In this document: positions 1-9,561 of the stretch, piece by piece
Numbering within the stretch: position 1 is the stretch's first letter
Layout: every line of letters starts with the position of its first letter
DNA from: Gammaproteobacteria bacterium
GTDB taxonomy: Bacteria; Pseudomonadota; Gammaproteobacteria; Pseudomonadales; JAUIET01
Assembly (NCBI GenBank): GCA_030431775.1
Contig: JAUIHW010000008.1
Coordinates: 1-64,000 of the forward strand
Reading direction: 5' to 3'
Length of the DNA stretch: 64,000 nt
Translations under genes and position numbers: made by a program
Notes under the pieces: generated by a model
What the model saw: only the letters and a program-made list of their open reading frames with translations
Databases searched by the model: none
What the model was told of the DNA's origin: nothing

Positions 1-1
1 A

Positions 2-193
2 CTGGCCGGGAACATTGTGCGGGTGAATATCAGCGCGGGTGATGCCGTGCAGGCGGGTGATGTGCTGTTGATTCTCGAAGCCATGAAAATGGAGACCGAA
101 GTCAGAGCGCATGAGGCGGGCCACGTGAAACAGGTACATGTCAAACAGGGCGACAGTGTTGCCGTGGGCGACGCCCTGGTCAGCTTCAGTTAA
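2..193 (+). CDS. oadA: Oxaloacetate decarboxylase alpha subunit, C-terminal biotinyl domain (partial)
   Basis: Only the last 63 codons lie in the window; the 5' part is off the left edge. The translated piece is a biotinyl/lipoyl domain with the biotin-attachment motif EAMKMET, whose second lysine-flanked Met-Lys-Met carries biotin on Lys. In Na+-pumping decarboxylases this domain carries carboxybiotin from the cytosolic carboxyltransferase to the membrane beta subunit, which is encoded 14 bases downstream. That context makes oadA more likely than another biotin carboxylase carrier. The gamma subunit would be expected upstream, outside the window. Confidence 0.85.
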   Translation: MAGNIVRVNISAGDAVQAGDVLLILEAMKMETEVRAHEAGHVKQVHVKQGDSVAVGDALVSFS

Positions 194-207
194 GCCCACT
201 GTCAACC

Positions 208-1374
208 ATGAATGATCTGGCAACTCTCTGGGCGACAACTGGCATCAGCCAAATTAACGCCGGCCAGATGCTAATGATCTGCATCGGTTTGCTGCTGCTC
301 TTTCTGGCAATCCGTAAAGGTTTTGAACCGCTGCTGCTGCTGCCGATCGGTTTTGGAGCAATCCTGGTCAATATACCGGGCGCAGACTTCAGTGCCGCAC
401 CGGTGTATGACTCAGTCGGGCACCTGGAAGCGCCCGGTGGGGTACTCTTTTACATCTACCAGGTCGGTATTGAAACCGGAGTGTTTCCCTTGTTGATATT
501 CATGGGAGTTGGCGCCTTGACCGATTTCGGACCGTTGCTGGCCAATCCCAAAACCCTGTTTCTGGGGGCCGCTGCACAGTTCGGAATTTTCGCTACCGTG
601 TTGGGGGCCGTGGCGCTGTCCAGTTTCAACATTCTGCAATTTTCTATCCAGGACGCTGCGGCGATCGGTATTATTGGCGGCGCGGACGGGCCAACGGCTA
701 TCTACGTTGCCAGTAAGCTGGCCCCAGATCTGCTGGGCGCTATCGCTGTCGCGGCATACAGTTATATGGCTCTGGTACCACTGATTCAGCCACCCATCAT
801 GCGCCTTCTCACCACAGAAGACGAGCGCCGTATTGAAATGACTCAGCTCAGGCCGGTAGGCCAACTGGAGAAGGTGTTGTTTCCGCTGCTGCTGCTGGTG
901 TCGGTTGCGCTGCTGCTGCCCAGTGCCGCACCGCTACTGGGTATGTTTTGCCTGGGGAACCTGATGCGGGAGTCCGGTGTCGTAGACCGCTTGACCGACA
1001 CCACACAAAACTCACTGATCAATACCGTGACGATTTTTCTGGGGCTTGGTGTTGGGTCGAAACTCAGCGCAGAACATTTCCTGAACGCCAAGACTCTGGG
1101 GATTCTGGTGCTGGGAATGCTTGCCTTTGCCATTGGCACCGCCAGTGGACTGATCATGGCAAAAATAATGAACCGTTTCAGCCGCACACCGATCAATCCG
1201 CTGATTGGTGCAGCCGGAGTCTCGGCGGTGCCCATGGCTGCAAGGGTGGCAAACCGGGTTGGGCTTGAGGCCAATCCGCACAATTTCCTGATCATGCACG
1301 CCATGGGCCCCAATGTGGCCGGCGTAATTGGCTCGGCAGTTGCTGCCGGGGTGATGCTCGGGCTGGTTGGATAG
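208..1374 (+). CDS. oadB: Na+-translocating oxaloacetate decarboxylase beta subunit
   Basis: Integral membrane subunit that decarboxylates carboxybiotin and couples it to Na+ export. The 388-residue product is strongly hydrophobic throughout. It contains the family signature [10 protein letters not shown] near residues 153-163, whose Asp is the Na+/H+-coupling residue in characterised homologues, and a C-terminal [13 protein letters not shown] segment typical of the beta chain. It is somewhat shorter than the roughly 430-residue Klebsiella protein, matching the shorter class of beta subunits. It follows the oadA biotin domain after 14 bases, so it is the distal gene of the oad operon. No terminator with a T-run is visible after it. 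Confidence 0.93.
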   Translation: MNDLATLWATTGISQINAGQMLMICIGLLLLFLAIRKGFEPLLLLPIGFGAILVNIPGADFSAAPVYDSVGHLEAPGGVLFYIYQVGIETGVFPLLIFMGVGALTDFGPLLANPKTLFLGAAAQFGIFATVLGAVALSSFNILQFSIQDAAAIGIIGGADGPTAIYVASKLAPDLLGAIAVAAYSYMALVPLIQPPIMRLLTTEDERRIEMTQLRPVGQLEKVLFPLLLLVSVALLLPSAAPLLGMFCLGNLMRESGVVDRLTDTTQNSLINTVTIFLGLGVGSKLSAEHFLNAKTLGILVLGMLAFAIGTASGLIMAKIMNRFSRTPINPLIGAAGVSAVPMAARVANRVGLEANPHNFLIMHAMGPNVAGVIGSAVAAGVMLGLVG

Positions 1375-1390
1375 GCGATTGATAAATACC

Positions 1391-1405
1391 GGCGGTCAGG
1401 CCGCC
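1391..1405 (+). terminator. Possible weak hairpin after oadB
   Basis: The sequence GGCGG-TCAGG-CCGCC forms a five-pair GC stem with a five-base loop, 17 bases after the oadB stop. There is no T-run after it, so a classic intrinsic terminator is not supported. It may only slow polymerase or stabilise the 3' end. Confidence 0.25.
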
Positions 1406-1502
1406 AATGAACGCTCGGGAACGGCCTGAGACCAATACTGTCATAAAAGTGTTCGACTCATTGTTGATAATACGCAGTTGCGACCGTTCAGGTGACAAAA
1501 CT

Positions 1503-1519
1503 GCTACTATAAAAGTAGC
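1503..1519. promoter_or_regulatory. Inverted repeat upstream of gspC
   Basis: A six-base inverted repeat GCTACT-N5-AGTAGC lies about 70 bases before the gspC start, in the 213-base gap that must hold the promoter of the type II secretion operon. The loop is A/T rich (ATAAA). It could be an operator or an RNA hairpin. I do not see a convincing -35/-10 pair around it, so the promoter itself is not assigned. Confidence 0.25.
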
Positions 1520-1587
1520 GGATCACCCTATATTTTCAGGCAGTTAGCGTTTTTTTCGACACACTGCCTGAGTTGTTGATACTTTCT

Positions 1588-2574
1588 ATGGAAACTTCTC
1601 TGACGCGCCAGTCTGCAGAACAAAATCTGCGCACATTTTGCACAAAATGTGCGGCCTGGTACTCTGCGCTGCCCAAGCAAACCGTACGCACGGCGCTGCT
1701 CTACGTGCTGTTGCTGTGGATAGTGGGTGGGCTGGTGCAATTGCTGTGGTCGTTATTCCCGTCAGCCGAGGTGGCTGCACCGAACGACACGGTCGTAATT
1801 GGCCGCGCTGCTCCGTCCAGTGGGCAAGCCGCCAGAGCGGAAATCGCGATGGACCCCGCTGCGATTAAACAATGGGAGTTGTTCGGTAAGCTGACTGGCG
1901 AGCCTCCGGAGCAAGCGAAACCGCTGGAAGCATTGAGCTCGGCTGAAAGCCAGGCGACGGAAACGCGCCTGCAATTAACGCTGAACGGAATTATTGAATC
2001 CGACAATGAACGCGGCAGTCGTGCGATTATTACCTACCAGGGCGAGCAGGCCCAATACGCCATTGGCGATAAGTTGCCGGTACGTGGCCAGGTTAAGCTG
2101 CGGCGTTTATTACCCGACCGAGTGCTATTGAACAACGCTGGCAAGATTGAGGCTTTGTTTTTGTTTGATGAGCGGCAACGCAGCCGGACCACCAGCCGTT
2201 CGACCGCCGCTTCCCGGCCAGCTGTGCAGCCGCGAGCGCGGCAAACCAGTATTAGCCAGAGTATGCGCCAGCGTTTGCTGGACAACCCCATGTCGATCAC
2301 TGACGTGGTTCGGATCAGCGAAGCACGCGAAAACGGTAAGCTGATCGGCTACAAAGTACGTCCCAGTCGGGACCGGTCGCAGTTCGAGCAACTTGGCCTG
2401 CAAAATGACGACATCGTGTTAGCGGTGAACGGGGTTTCGCTGGACAATACGTCGAATGCGATGCGAGTATTTCAAACTCTGCGCAAGGAAAGTGAAGCCT
2501 CGTTTGATATTTCCCGGGGTGGGGAAAACATCAGCCTGGTGGTTTCACTGGACGATGTGCAGGCCGGCGAGTAA
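1588..2574 (+). CDS. gspC: Type II secretion inner-membrane protein GspC
   Basis: Inner-membrane clamp protein that links the assembly platform to the secretin GspD. The 328-residue product has a short cytosolic N terminus, one membrane span (about residues 28-50, rich in Leu/Val), and a periplasmic HR-like domain (about residues 115-185, containing LNGIIES and KLPVRGQVKL). The C-terminal PDZ-type domain is at about 240-325 (GLQNDDIVLAVNG). ATG 1588 is chosen; an in-frame TTG at 1573 would add five residues without a better ribosome site. First gene of the gspC-N operon, with gspD starting 24 bases later. Confidence 0.9.
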   Translation: METSLTRQSAEQNLRTFCTKCAAWYSALPKQTVRTALLYVLLLWIVGGLVQLLWSLFPSAEVAAPNDTVVIGRAAPSSGQAARAEIAMDPAAIKQWELFGKLTGEPPEQAKPLEALSSAESQATETRLQLTLNGIIESDNERGSRAIITYQGEQAQYAIGDKLPVRGQVKLRRLLPDRVLLNNAGKIEALFLFDERQRSRTTSRSTAASRPAVQPRARQTSISQSMRQRLLDNPMSITDVVRISEARENGKLIGYKVRPSRDRSQFEQLGLQNDDIVLAVNGVSLDNTSNAMRVFQTLRKESEASFDISRGGENISLVVSLDDVQAGE

Positions 2575-2598
2575 GCGCTGGAATTATGAGTTGCAACT

Positions 2599-4686
2599 AT
2601 GATTCTACCCAATAATTTCGATTCACACCTAGGCCTCTCGTCGAGGATGCGGCAGCGCATTAAAGAAACGCTACGCGTACTCAGTGCAGCACTGCTGGTG
2701 CTGGCTGTCAGTGCCGGTGCCGATCAGTGGAAACTTAATTTTAATGACACTGATATTAACGAGCTGGTCAAATTTGTGGCCGATGCCACTGGGAAAACAA
2801 TCGTTGTCGACCCCAAGGTTAAGGGCAAGGTTAAAGTCATTTCAACCAAGTCCGTGAACACTGAGGAATTGTACGATTTGTTTTTGTCGATTCTCGAGGT
2901 GCACGGCTTTGCAGCAGTGCGTTCCGGTGACGTCATCCGAATTGTGCCCACCAAGGATGCACGCTCCTTACCGGTGCCTGTGTCCGGCGGCTCCGGAGGA
3001 GAAATCGTTACCCATGTGATTCAGTTGCAGAATGTAACGGCAGCCAAATTGATTCCCATCTTGCGGCCGATGGTGCCTCAGCAGGCGCACATGGCGGCTT
3101 ATTCACCGAGCAATTCAATCATTATTTCCGATACTGCAGCCAATATCAGCCGTATTCGCCAAGTCATCTCGCAGATGGACCGCTCAGCGGACCAGAACAC
3201 TGTCGTGGTGAAACTTGAACATGCTTCGGCCGAAGAAGTGGTCCGATTGCTGGAGAACCTGGAGCGCGAATCCGGTGGGGATAAAAATGAAGCCAAGCGA
3301 GTGACTCTGGTTGCAGATACCCGCACTAACAGTGTCTTGATCACCGGTGATCGCGGCGAGCGCCTGCGAGTCAGGTCATTGATCAGCCATCTTGATTCAC
3401 CGCTGGAACAGAGTGGCAATGCCAGAGTCGTTTATTTGAAATACGCGAAAGCGACTGATCTTGCCGAAACCCTGACTAAAGTGGTGGCTAATATCGCCAA
3501 GCTGGACGCCCAGAAGCCGGGCGCCAAAACCAATGCCACTCGGGCAGGACAGGCCGCAAGTACGATTGAAGCAGACGCGGCCACCAATTCCTTGATCATC
3601 ACGGCGGACCCGGCAATTATGCGCAACCTGGAGGCAATCATAAACCGGCTGGATATTCGTCGTGCCCAGGTGCTGGTCGAAGCAATCATTGTTGAACTTC
3701 AGGCGGTGGATAATAAGGATCTTGGCGTGCAATGGGTGTTTGCTGACAAGAATTCGGGCTTCGGCAGTTCGTCCAACGGAGATGGTCTTTTGACCAATAT
3801 CGGTGCTGCGGCACTGGACAATAACAGTGATGCAACGACCACCACGATCGACCCGGAAACCGGCCGTGAAACCACCACGACCACGCCCGACGACAGCTTG
3901 ATTAATCTCGCTGGTGCGCTGGCGAATAATGTCGGACAAACGCTGGGCATTGGCCGCCTTAATGAAAATGGCACCAGCTTTGCGGTGTTGCTGAACGCGC
4001 TGCAGGAAGACACGGAGTCCAACATTCTGTCGACACCCAGTCTGCTGACGCTGGATAACAGCCCGGCATCAATCTCGGTGGGTCAGGAAGTGCCTTTTCT
4101 GACGGGTAGTTTCACCAATGCATCCGGTGATGGCGTTAACAACCCCTTTCAGACCATTGAACGTGAAAACGTGGGCATCAGTCTGAATGTGACCCCGCAT
4201 GTTAATGATGGCGATTCGGTGGTTCTGGAAATCGAGCAGGAGGTGTCCAGCCTTACTGGTACGGTTGCCAGCGATATCATTACCAACGAGCGCAAGGTGA
4301 GTGCGACCGTTTTGGCCAAAGACGGAGAAATTATAGTACTCGGCGGCTTGATCAAAGACGATGTTCAGGAATCGGTTCGAAAAGTTCCTGTGTTAGGCGA
4401 CATTCCACTGCTGGGTCGTTTATTCCGCTCGACTGGCACCTCAGTGGATAAAACCAACCTGTATGTGTTTTTGCGGCCGACGATTATTCGTGATTCCGCA
4501 ACGCTGACCGGGGCTACGGCTGAAAAGTACAAGTACATTCGGACTCAGCAGCTCAACCGCAAGCTGCGAGGCGTGGACCTGGTGTCGGATGATCAGTTAC
4601 CGCTGCTACCCGAGTGGGAAGCACAACTGCGCCGCTTGCAGCAAGAGCCCGTTCCAACGGTAGACACCACCAACGGGGCTCTGTAA
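2599..4686 (+). CDS. gspD: Type II secretion secretin GspD
   Basis: Outer-membrane secretin that forms the exit channel of the type II system. The 695-residue product has a signal peptide (hydrophobic core LLVLAVSAGA), an N0 domain (WKLNFNDTDINELVKFV) followed by N1-N3 repeats containing NSIIIS, NSVLIT and NSLIIT. The C-terminal secretin domain carries EVPFLTG and the hallmark VPVLGDIPLLGRLF. An internal ATG at 2647 would give a more ordinary-length signal peptide and is a plausible alternative start. A Thr-rich insertion near residues 410-435 lies in the cap/N3 region. gspE starts three bases after its stop. Confidence 0.96.
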   Translation: MILPNNFDSHLGLSSRMRQRIKETLRVLSAALLVLAVSAGADQWKLNFNDTDINELVKFVADATGKTIVVDPKVKGKVKVISTKSVNTEELYDLFLSILEVHGFAAVRSGDVIRIVPTKDARSLPVPVSGGSGGEIVTHVIQLQNVTAAKLIPILRPMVPQQAHMAAYSPSNSIIISDTAANISRIRQVISQMDRSADQNTVVVKLEHASAEEVVRLLENLERESGGDKNEAKRVTLVADTRTNSVLITGDRGERLRVRSLISHLDSPLEQSGNARVVYLKYAKATDLAETLTKVVANIAKLDAQKPGAKTNATRAGQAASTIEADAATNSLIITADPAIMRNLEAIINRLDIRRAQVLVEAIIVELQAVDNKDLGVQWVFADKNSGFGSSSNGDGLLTNIGAAALDNNSDATTTTIDPETGRETTTTTPDDSLINLAGALANNVGQTLGIGRLNENGTSFAVLLNALQEDTESNILSTPSLLTLDNSPASISVGQEVPFLTGSFTNASGDGVNNPFQTIERENVGISLNVTPHVNDGDSVVLEIEQEVSSLTGTVASDIITNERKVSATVLAKDGEIIVLGGLIKDDVQESVRKVPVLGDIPLLGRLFRSTGTSVDKTNLYVFLRPTIIRDSATLTGATAEKYKYIRTQQLNRKLRGVDLVSDDQLPLLPEWEAQLRRLQQEPVPTVDTTNGAL

Positions 4687-4689
4687 GCC

Positions 4690-6210
4690 ATGGACCCCTT
4701 GGAGGACAAAAGTAGCGCTGTGGCGCAGTCGGATAATGGGCTGCGTCCGTTGCCGTTCAGTTTCGCGCGTGAGCAGGGAGTCTTGGTGGAGCTGCAGGAA
4801 TCGGGCGATGCTGTCTTGTACCACCTACCCAGTATCAAGATGGATACCTTTCAAGAATTGCAACGGGTGTATGGTGGGGCGCTTGGCAGTCGAGAGGTTA
4901 CCACAGACGAATTTCAGTCACGCCTGACTGCGCTGTATCAGAGCTCTGACAACGAGGCCAGCCTGGTTGCTGAAAACATGGACGCTGACCTGGACCTCGG
5001 CCGTCTGGCTGAAGAAATTCCGGCGACGGCAGACCTGATGGACAGTGACCAGGACGCCCCGGTTATCCGTCTGATCAATGCCTTGCTTTCCCAGGCGATT
5101 CGCCAGCAGGCGTCGGATATTCATATTGAAACCTTCGAAGAGCAAATGGTGGTGCGCTTTCGGGTCGACGGTGTTCTGCAGGAAGTGTTGTCACCCAAGC
5201 GCGCCCTGGCGAGCCTCCTGGTGTCGCGCCTTAAAGTGATGGCGAAACTGGATATTGCCGAGAAGCGAGTACCACAGGACGGCCGCATTTCGGTGCGCGT
5301 GGCCGGTCATGCAGTGGATATTCGAATGTCAACGATACCCTCGGTGCATGGCGAGCGGGTGGTGCTGCGGCTGCTGGATAAACAGGCTGGCCAGCTCAAG
5401 CTTGAGCAATTGCGCATGAACGACGAAGTTGAGGGCAACTACCGAAAAGCCCTGATGCACCCGCACGGGGTGATTTTGGTTACCGGCCCAACCGGTTCGG
5501 GTAAAACCACCACGCTGTATGCCGGTTTGACGCATATTAATCAGTCCAGCCGCAACATCATGACTATTGAAGACCCGATCGAATACATGTTGCCGGGCAT
5601 CGGACAGACCCAGGTCAATCCCAAAGCAGACATGACATTTGCACGCGGACTGCGGGCCATTCTGCGTCAGGACCCCGATGTGGTCATGGTGGGTGAAATA
5701 CGGGATATTGAAACCGCCGAGATTGCGGTGCAAGCCAGTTTGACGGGCCACCTTGTACTGTCGACATTGCACACGAACACGGCCATCGGGGCGATCACCC
5801 GGCTGGCCGATATGGGGGTGGAACCATTTTTGCTGTCCTCCAGTCTGGTGGCTGTTATGGCGCAGCGTCTGGTTCGTTTGCTCTGCCTGGAATGTCGTGA
5901 GCCATGCACCCCGGATGCGGCTACGCTGGAACTCTTGAACGTTGCCAGCCTGCCGAGCACCGCTACCGTCTATCGCGCCAGTGGTTGCCGGGCTTGTAAT
6001 CAGTCTGGCTATCGTGGGCGCACCGGTATTTACGAGCTTATTATGATTGACGATCAGTTGCGTCACATGATTCATGATGGAGCCAGCGAACAGCAGGTGC
6101 AGGCCTATGCACGGCAGTTCAGTCAGGGTATTTTTGCCAATGGCCTGGAACGAGTGTTCGCAGGTGAAACCACGGTTGAAGAAGTGGTTCGTGTCACTAC
6201 GGCGGGCTAG
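4690..6210 (+). CDS. gspE: Type II secretion ATPase GspE
   Basis: Cytosolic hexameric ATPase powering pseudopilus assembly. The 506-residue product shows an N-terminal domain, then SDIHIE, the Walker A motif GPTGSGKTT near residue 265, the Asp box IEDPIEY, the Walker B region DPDVVMVGEIRD, and the His box LTGHLVLSTLHTN. A four-cysteine zinc site (CLEC ... CRAC, about residues 397-440) is present as in true GspE proteins and separates it from some PilB types. It sits between gspD and gspF in the gsp operon. Confidence 0.96.
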   Translation: MDPLEDKSSAVAQSDNGLRPLPFSFAREQGVLVELQESGDAVLYHLPSIKMDTFQELQRVYGGALGSREVTTDEFQSRLTALYQSSDNEASLVAENMDADLDLGRLAEEIPATADLMDSDQDAPVIRLINALLSQAIRQQASDIHIETFEEQMVVRFRVDGVLQEVLSPKRALASLLVSRLKVMAKLDIAEKRVPQDGRISVRVAGHAVDIRMSTIPSVHGERVVLRLLDKQAGQLKLEQLRMNDEVEGNYRKALMHPHGVILVTGPTGSGKTTTLYAGLTHINQSSRNIMTIEDPIEYMLPGIGQTQVNPKADMTFARGLRAILRQDPDVVMVGEIRDIETAEIAVQASLTGHLVLSTLHTNTAIGAITRLADMGVEPFLLSSSLVAVMAQRLVRLLCLECREPCTPDAATLELLNVASLPSTATVYRASGCRACNQSGYRGRTGIYELIMIDDQLRHMIHDGASEQQVQAYARQFSQGIFANGLERVFAGETTVEEVVRVTTAG

Positions 6211-6245
6211 AACGGTTTAATTCAGTGATAGTGAGCACGCCCTAA

Positions 6246-7460
6246 ATGCCAGCTTTTAGCTACCAGGCGCTGGACAGCAGCGGCAAAACTGTCAAGGGTG
6301 TATTGGAAGGTGACAGCGAACGTCATATACGCAATCAACTGCGTGACAAAAAGCTCAAGCCTATCGCGGTACAAACGTCGAAATCCGGTAGCGGGGTTCG
6401 TTCCGGTGGGTCCGGCAGCGGGCGTAAAATCCGTTTTGCCGAACTGGTTCTGTTAACCCGGCACCTGGCAACCTTGATCCAGTCCAATCTGCCGATCGAC
6501 GAAAGTCTGCAGGCGGCGGCTCGGCAAAGCCGGCGCTCGAAAGTGGAAGGCTTGTTGCTTGATGTACGCTCGCGAGTCACCGAAGGTCATTCCATGGCCT
6601 ATGCTCTGGGTGAGTTTCCTCAGGTGTTTAATGAAATGTACCGGGCAATGGTCAAAGCCGGGGAGCATTCCGGATTTCTCGGGCTGGTGCTGGAGCGCCT
6701 GGCCGACTACACCGAGGCCCGACAGTATACTCAGCAGAAGCTGAAGATGGCCATGATATATCCGCTTATTATTGTGCTGGTGGCCTGTGCAGTTGTCGGC
6801 GGTCTGTTGGTTTATGTGGTGCCGGATCTGGTCCGCATTTTTCAGAACAGCCAGGCTGAGCTGCCGACACTGACCAAAGTGATGATTGCCTGCAGCGATT
6901 ATCTGTCTCAGTGGGGCGGCCTGACTGTACTGGCGATTGTTCTGTTGGTATTCGGGTTCCGTATGGCCATGCGGAATGCTGATTTCCGTCGCCGTATTCA
7001 TGTCTTGCAATTACGTTTGCCGCTGATGGGCGAGCTGATCAGGAATTCTGAGTCTGCGCGTTTTGCAAGCACTCTGAACATTCTTATTGCCTCCAGTGTT
7101 CCCCTGTTAGAAGCCATGCGTATCGCGGCAGAGGTGATGCACAATATTTTGTTGCGCGAAGCGGTCGAGCAAGCCGCACTTCAGGTGCAAGAAGGTGCCA
7201 GTTTGCATAAGGCGTTGGAGAAAAGTGAACAGTTTCCGCCAATGATGGTCCACATGATTGCCAGTGGAGAAATCAGCGGTGAGCTTGAGGCCATGTTGGG
7301 TCGGGCTGCGCAAAATCAGGAGCGCGAACTGGAAATGACGGCCAACGCCCTGATGAGTGTTTTGGAGCCCGTGATGATTGTCGTCATGGGTGGAATCGTT
7401 CTGCTGATTGTATTGGCCATATTGATGCCGATATTCCAGTTGAACAATCTGGTTGGGTAA
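6246..7460 (+). CDS. gspF: Type II secretion inner-membrane platform protein GspF
   Basis: Polytopic inner-membrane protein of the assembly platform. The 404 residues contain two T2SSF domains (about residues 70-195 and 272-395), each ending in hydrophobic spans; the last span is VMIVVMGGIVLLIVLAI. Typical family segments include TRHLATLI near the start, MVKAGEHSG, and the repeat copy MIASGEISGELE. It begins 35 bases after gspE and is followed 14 bases later by gspG. Confidence 0.95.
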   Translation: MPAFSYQALDSSGKTVKGVLEGDSERHIRNQLRDKKLKPIAVQTSKSGSGVRSGGSGSGRKIRFAELVLLTRHLATLIQSNLPIDESLQAAARQSRRSKVEGLLLDVRSRVTEGHSMAYALGEFPQVFNEMYRAMVKAGEHSGFLGLVLERLADYTEARQYTQQKLKMAMIYPLIIVLVACAVVGGLLVYVVPDLVRIFQNSQAELPTLTKVMIACSDYLSQWGGLTVLAIVLLVFGFRMAMRNADFRRRIHVLQLRLPLMGELIRNSESARFASTLNILIASSVPLLEAMRIAAEVMHNILLREAVEQAALQVQEGASLHKALEKSEQFPPMMVHMIASGEISGELEAMLGRAAQNQERELEMTANALMSVLEPVMIVVMGGIVLLIVLAILMPIFQLNNLVG

Positions 7461-7474
7461 AACGGAGAGAAGAT

Positions 7475-7903
7475 ATGCGCAAGCAAAGTGGTTTCAGCTT
7501 GATCGAAATTATGGTGGTTGTAGTGATTATGGGAATCCTGGTCAGCTTGGTCGCACCAGCGGTGCTAAACCGGGTGGATGATGCACGCATTCAAAAAGCA
7601 CACGCGGATTTCAAATCGATTGAAACGGCCCTTAATCTCTACCGAATGGATAATTTCAACTATCCCACCAGCGACCAGGGACTGCAGGCATTGGTGTCTC
7701 AGCCCAGTACAGAGCCATCCGCTCCGAATTGGAAGGCCGGAGGCTACCTGCAGGAAATGCCACAGGACCCCTGGGGCCGACCCTACCTCTATCTGTCACC
7801 GGGCGAGCATGGTGAGGTTGATATTTACACCTTGGGGGCCGATGGAATACCGGGTGGAGAAGGCCAGAACGCCGACATCGGCAACTGGTCGGAAGAGAGC
7901 TAG
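7475..7903 (+). CDS. gspG: Major pseudopilin GspG
   Basis: Main subunit of the type II pseudopilus, cut by a prepilin peptidase that is not encoded in this window. The leader MRKQSG is followed by FSLIEIMVVVVIMG, with the cleavage Gly and conserved Glu at mature position 5. The C-terminal part has the family signatures NYPTSDQGLQALV, DPWGRPY and an acidic calcium-loop region (LGADGIPGGEGQNADI). The 142-residue length fits GspG. A good ribosome site, GGAGA, precedes ATG 7475. Confidence 0.97.
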   Translation: MRKQSGFSLIEIMVVVVIMGILVSLVAPAVLNRVDDARIQKAHADFKSIETALNLYRMDNFNYPTSDQGLQALVSQPSTEPSAPNWKAGGYLQEMPQDPWGRPYLYLSPGEHGEVDIYTLGADGIPGGEGQNADIGNWSEES

Positions 7904-7914
7904 GGTCGCAGTGA

Positions 7915-8487
7915 ATGGCGCAGCGTGGCTTCTCATTGCTGGAGATTCTGGTCTGGATGGCCATCGCGGCTATTGCGATCAGCTTTGTCGGTTTGGCCGT
8001 GGGCTCCGGAAGCCGAGCCGACCAGTTTACCGCCGAGACAGAGCGGCTCAGCGGTATGATGCAATTGGCACGCGAAGAAGCGGTACTGACCAGCAAGCCC
8101 ATTGGCCTGCGTTTTTTGGCAGAGCCCAATGCCCAGTCGCAGACAATCAGTTACGAGTGGTCAGTGTTTGAACAAGGACGCTGGTTACCGCTCTCCCAGC
8201 ACAACTACTTTCGCCCAGCCAGCCTGATGGCGGGCGTCAGCTTCGACATACGCCTGGAAGGGCGTGGGATCGAGTTGATGACAGCCGAGCAGGATGAACA
8301 AGATGAACAAAACTCCCAAGCTGGCTACCAGCCGGATATATTCTTCCTGCACAGCGGCGAAATTGCCCCGGCTTTCGAAATTGAACTGCACGCCGAAGCA
8401 CTCGCCCGACAATACCTTCTTGAAGGGAATCCGCTGGGCCAGCTGCGTATGCTGAGTCGAAACGGCTTTGATCAGGAGTGGCGATGA
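7915..8487 (+). CDS. gspH: Minor pseudopilin GspH
   Basis: Minor pseudopilin at the pseudopilus. The leader MAQRG is followed by FSLLEILVWMAIAAIAISF, giving a type IV prepilin cleavage site and the conserved Glu. The body is a 190-residue GspH-type domain with AREEAVLTSKPIGLRF, characteristic of GspH/FimT. An acidic Gln/Glu/Asp stretch (AEQDEQDEQNSQ) lies near residues 123-135. Starts 11 bases after gspG and overlaps gspI by four bases (ATGA). Confidence 0.92.
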   Translation: MAQRGFSLLEILVWMAIAAIAISFVGLAVGSGSRADQFTAETERLSGMMQLAREEAVLTSKPIGLRFLAEPNAQSQTISYEWSVFEQGRWLPLSQHNYFRPASLMAGVSFDIRLEGRGIELMTAEQDEQDEQNSQAGYQPDIFFLHSGEIAPAFEIELHAEALARQYLLEGNPLGQLRMLSRNGFDQEWR

Positions 8488-8918
8488 TGCTGGGAGTTGC
8501 CGCGCGACATCGACTGGGAACGCCAGCGTCAGGTTTTACTCTGGTTGAAGTTCTGGTCGCCCTGGCGATTGTTGCCATCGCCCTTCCGGCTCTCATGGTG
8601 AGCCTGTCCGAACAGATTCGCGGCTTCTCACATCTGAGTGACAAGTCTGTCGCTCACTGGGTGGCAATGAACAAGATGACTCAGTTGCGACTGCAGCACC
8701 AGCATAAAGAAGCGATTCCCAAGGACCGCCAGCAGGGTACCAGCGAGATGCTTGAACGTGACTGGCACTGGCGGGTAGATACCGAGAAAACCGCCAATGA
8801 GCAGTTGCTGCAGGTAGAAGTCAGCGTGCGTCTGGAGCCTGACGATAAGGCGCCCGCCCTTGCGACCCTATTGCATTATTTTGTTTTACCCCTGCCAGAG
8901 GCACCAGGGGGTGCATAG
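8484..8918 (+). CDS. gspI: Minor pseudopilin GspI
   Basis: Minor pseudopilin that nucleates the pseudopilus tip with GspJ and GspK. After a longer leader ending in PASG comes FTLVEVLVALAIVAIALPAL, with the cleavage Gly and Glu-5. The remaining domain has WVAMNKMTQLRL, a GspI hallmark. Start ATG 8484 overlaps the gspH stop as ATGA and follows AGGAG at 8474-8478; ATG 8487 is equally possible. The product is 144 residues. Confidence 0.92.
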   Translation: MMLGVAARHRLGTPASGFTLVEVLVALAIVAIALPALMVSLSEQIRGFSHLSDKSVAHWVAMNKMTQLRLQHQHKEAIPKDRQQGTSEMLERDWHWRVDTEKTANEQLLQVEVSVRLEPDDKAPALATLLHYFVLPLPEAPGGA

Positions 8919-8919
8919 T

Positions 8920-9561
8920 ATGCAGGCGAAAGGCTTTACCTTGCTCGAGGTGCTCGTGGCTGTCGCTTTGACTGCGATTATGGGCGTGATTGCATACGGC
9001 TTTCTTAATTCTGCAATCGATGCCCAACGCGGCTATTCCCTCAGTGCCAAACGGCTCGATGAGGTGAACTTATTCTTTTCACTGCTAAGTCGCGATCTGC
9101 TGCATGTTGTCAATCGGGAAATCACCAACGAATATGGAGAGAAGGAGGCGCCACTCGCCGGTGGCCTGCACAGTCAATACGTGCTGACACTCAGTCGCAG
9201 CGGCTACCCCAACCCAAGGAATTTACCGCGCAGCGAATTACAACGCATCGCCTATGGTCTTAATGATACCAGTATAGAAAGAGTCGCGTGGCAGGCTTTG
9301 GATCGGGTTGATTCCGAAGATGCCTACAAAGCCATTGCGCTGGAGGGCGTCGAGCGATTCGAGATCCGTTTTATTCGCAGTAGCGATGTCATCGTCGATC
9401 GTGATGATGTGGCAAAAGACTGGTTGAATGCCTGGGGTGCGATGGGCCAGCTTGCTAACAGCGAGGTACCCAGTGGTTTACCAGCGGCTATCGAAGTGCT
9501 GGTCGAATTGCAGAACTTTGGTGAAGTACGCCGCTTGTTTTCGCTGGAGGGGGCTTCGTGA
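8920..9561 (+). CDS. gspJ: Minor pseudopilin GspJ
   Basis: Minor pseudopilin of the tip complex. The start is ATG 8920, one base after the gspI stop, giving the canonical short leader MQAKG followed by FTLLEVLVAVALTAIMG. The 213-residue product contains the GspJ features LLSRDLLHVVNRE and VERFEIRFI. It overlaps gspK by four bases (GTGA). Confidence 0.92.
   Translation: MQAKGFTLLEVLVAVALTAIMGVIAYGFLNSAIDAQRGYSLSAKRLDEVNLFFSLLSRDLLHVVNREITNEYGEKEAPLAGGLHSQYVLTLSRSGYPNPRNLPRSELQRIAYGLNDTSIERVAWQALDRVDSEDAYKAIALEGVERFEIRFIRSSDVIVDRDDVAKDWLNAWGAMGQLANSEVPSGLPAAIEVLVELQNFGEVRRLFSLEGAS

Noticed and set aside
5329-6075. Long open frame antisense to gspE
   Set aside because: Mirror of a strongly conserved gene; the composition (many His, Gln, Asn) is what reverse reading of the coding strand gives.
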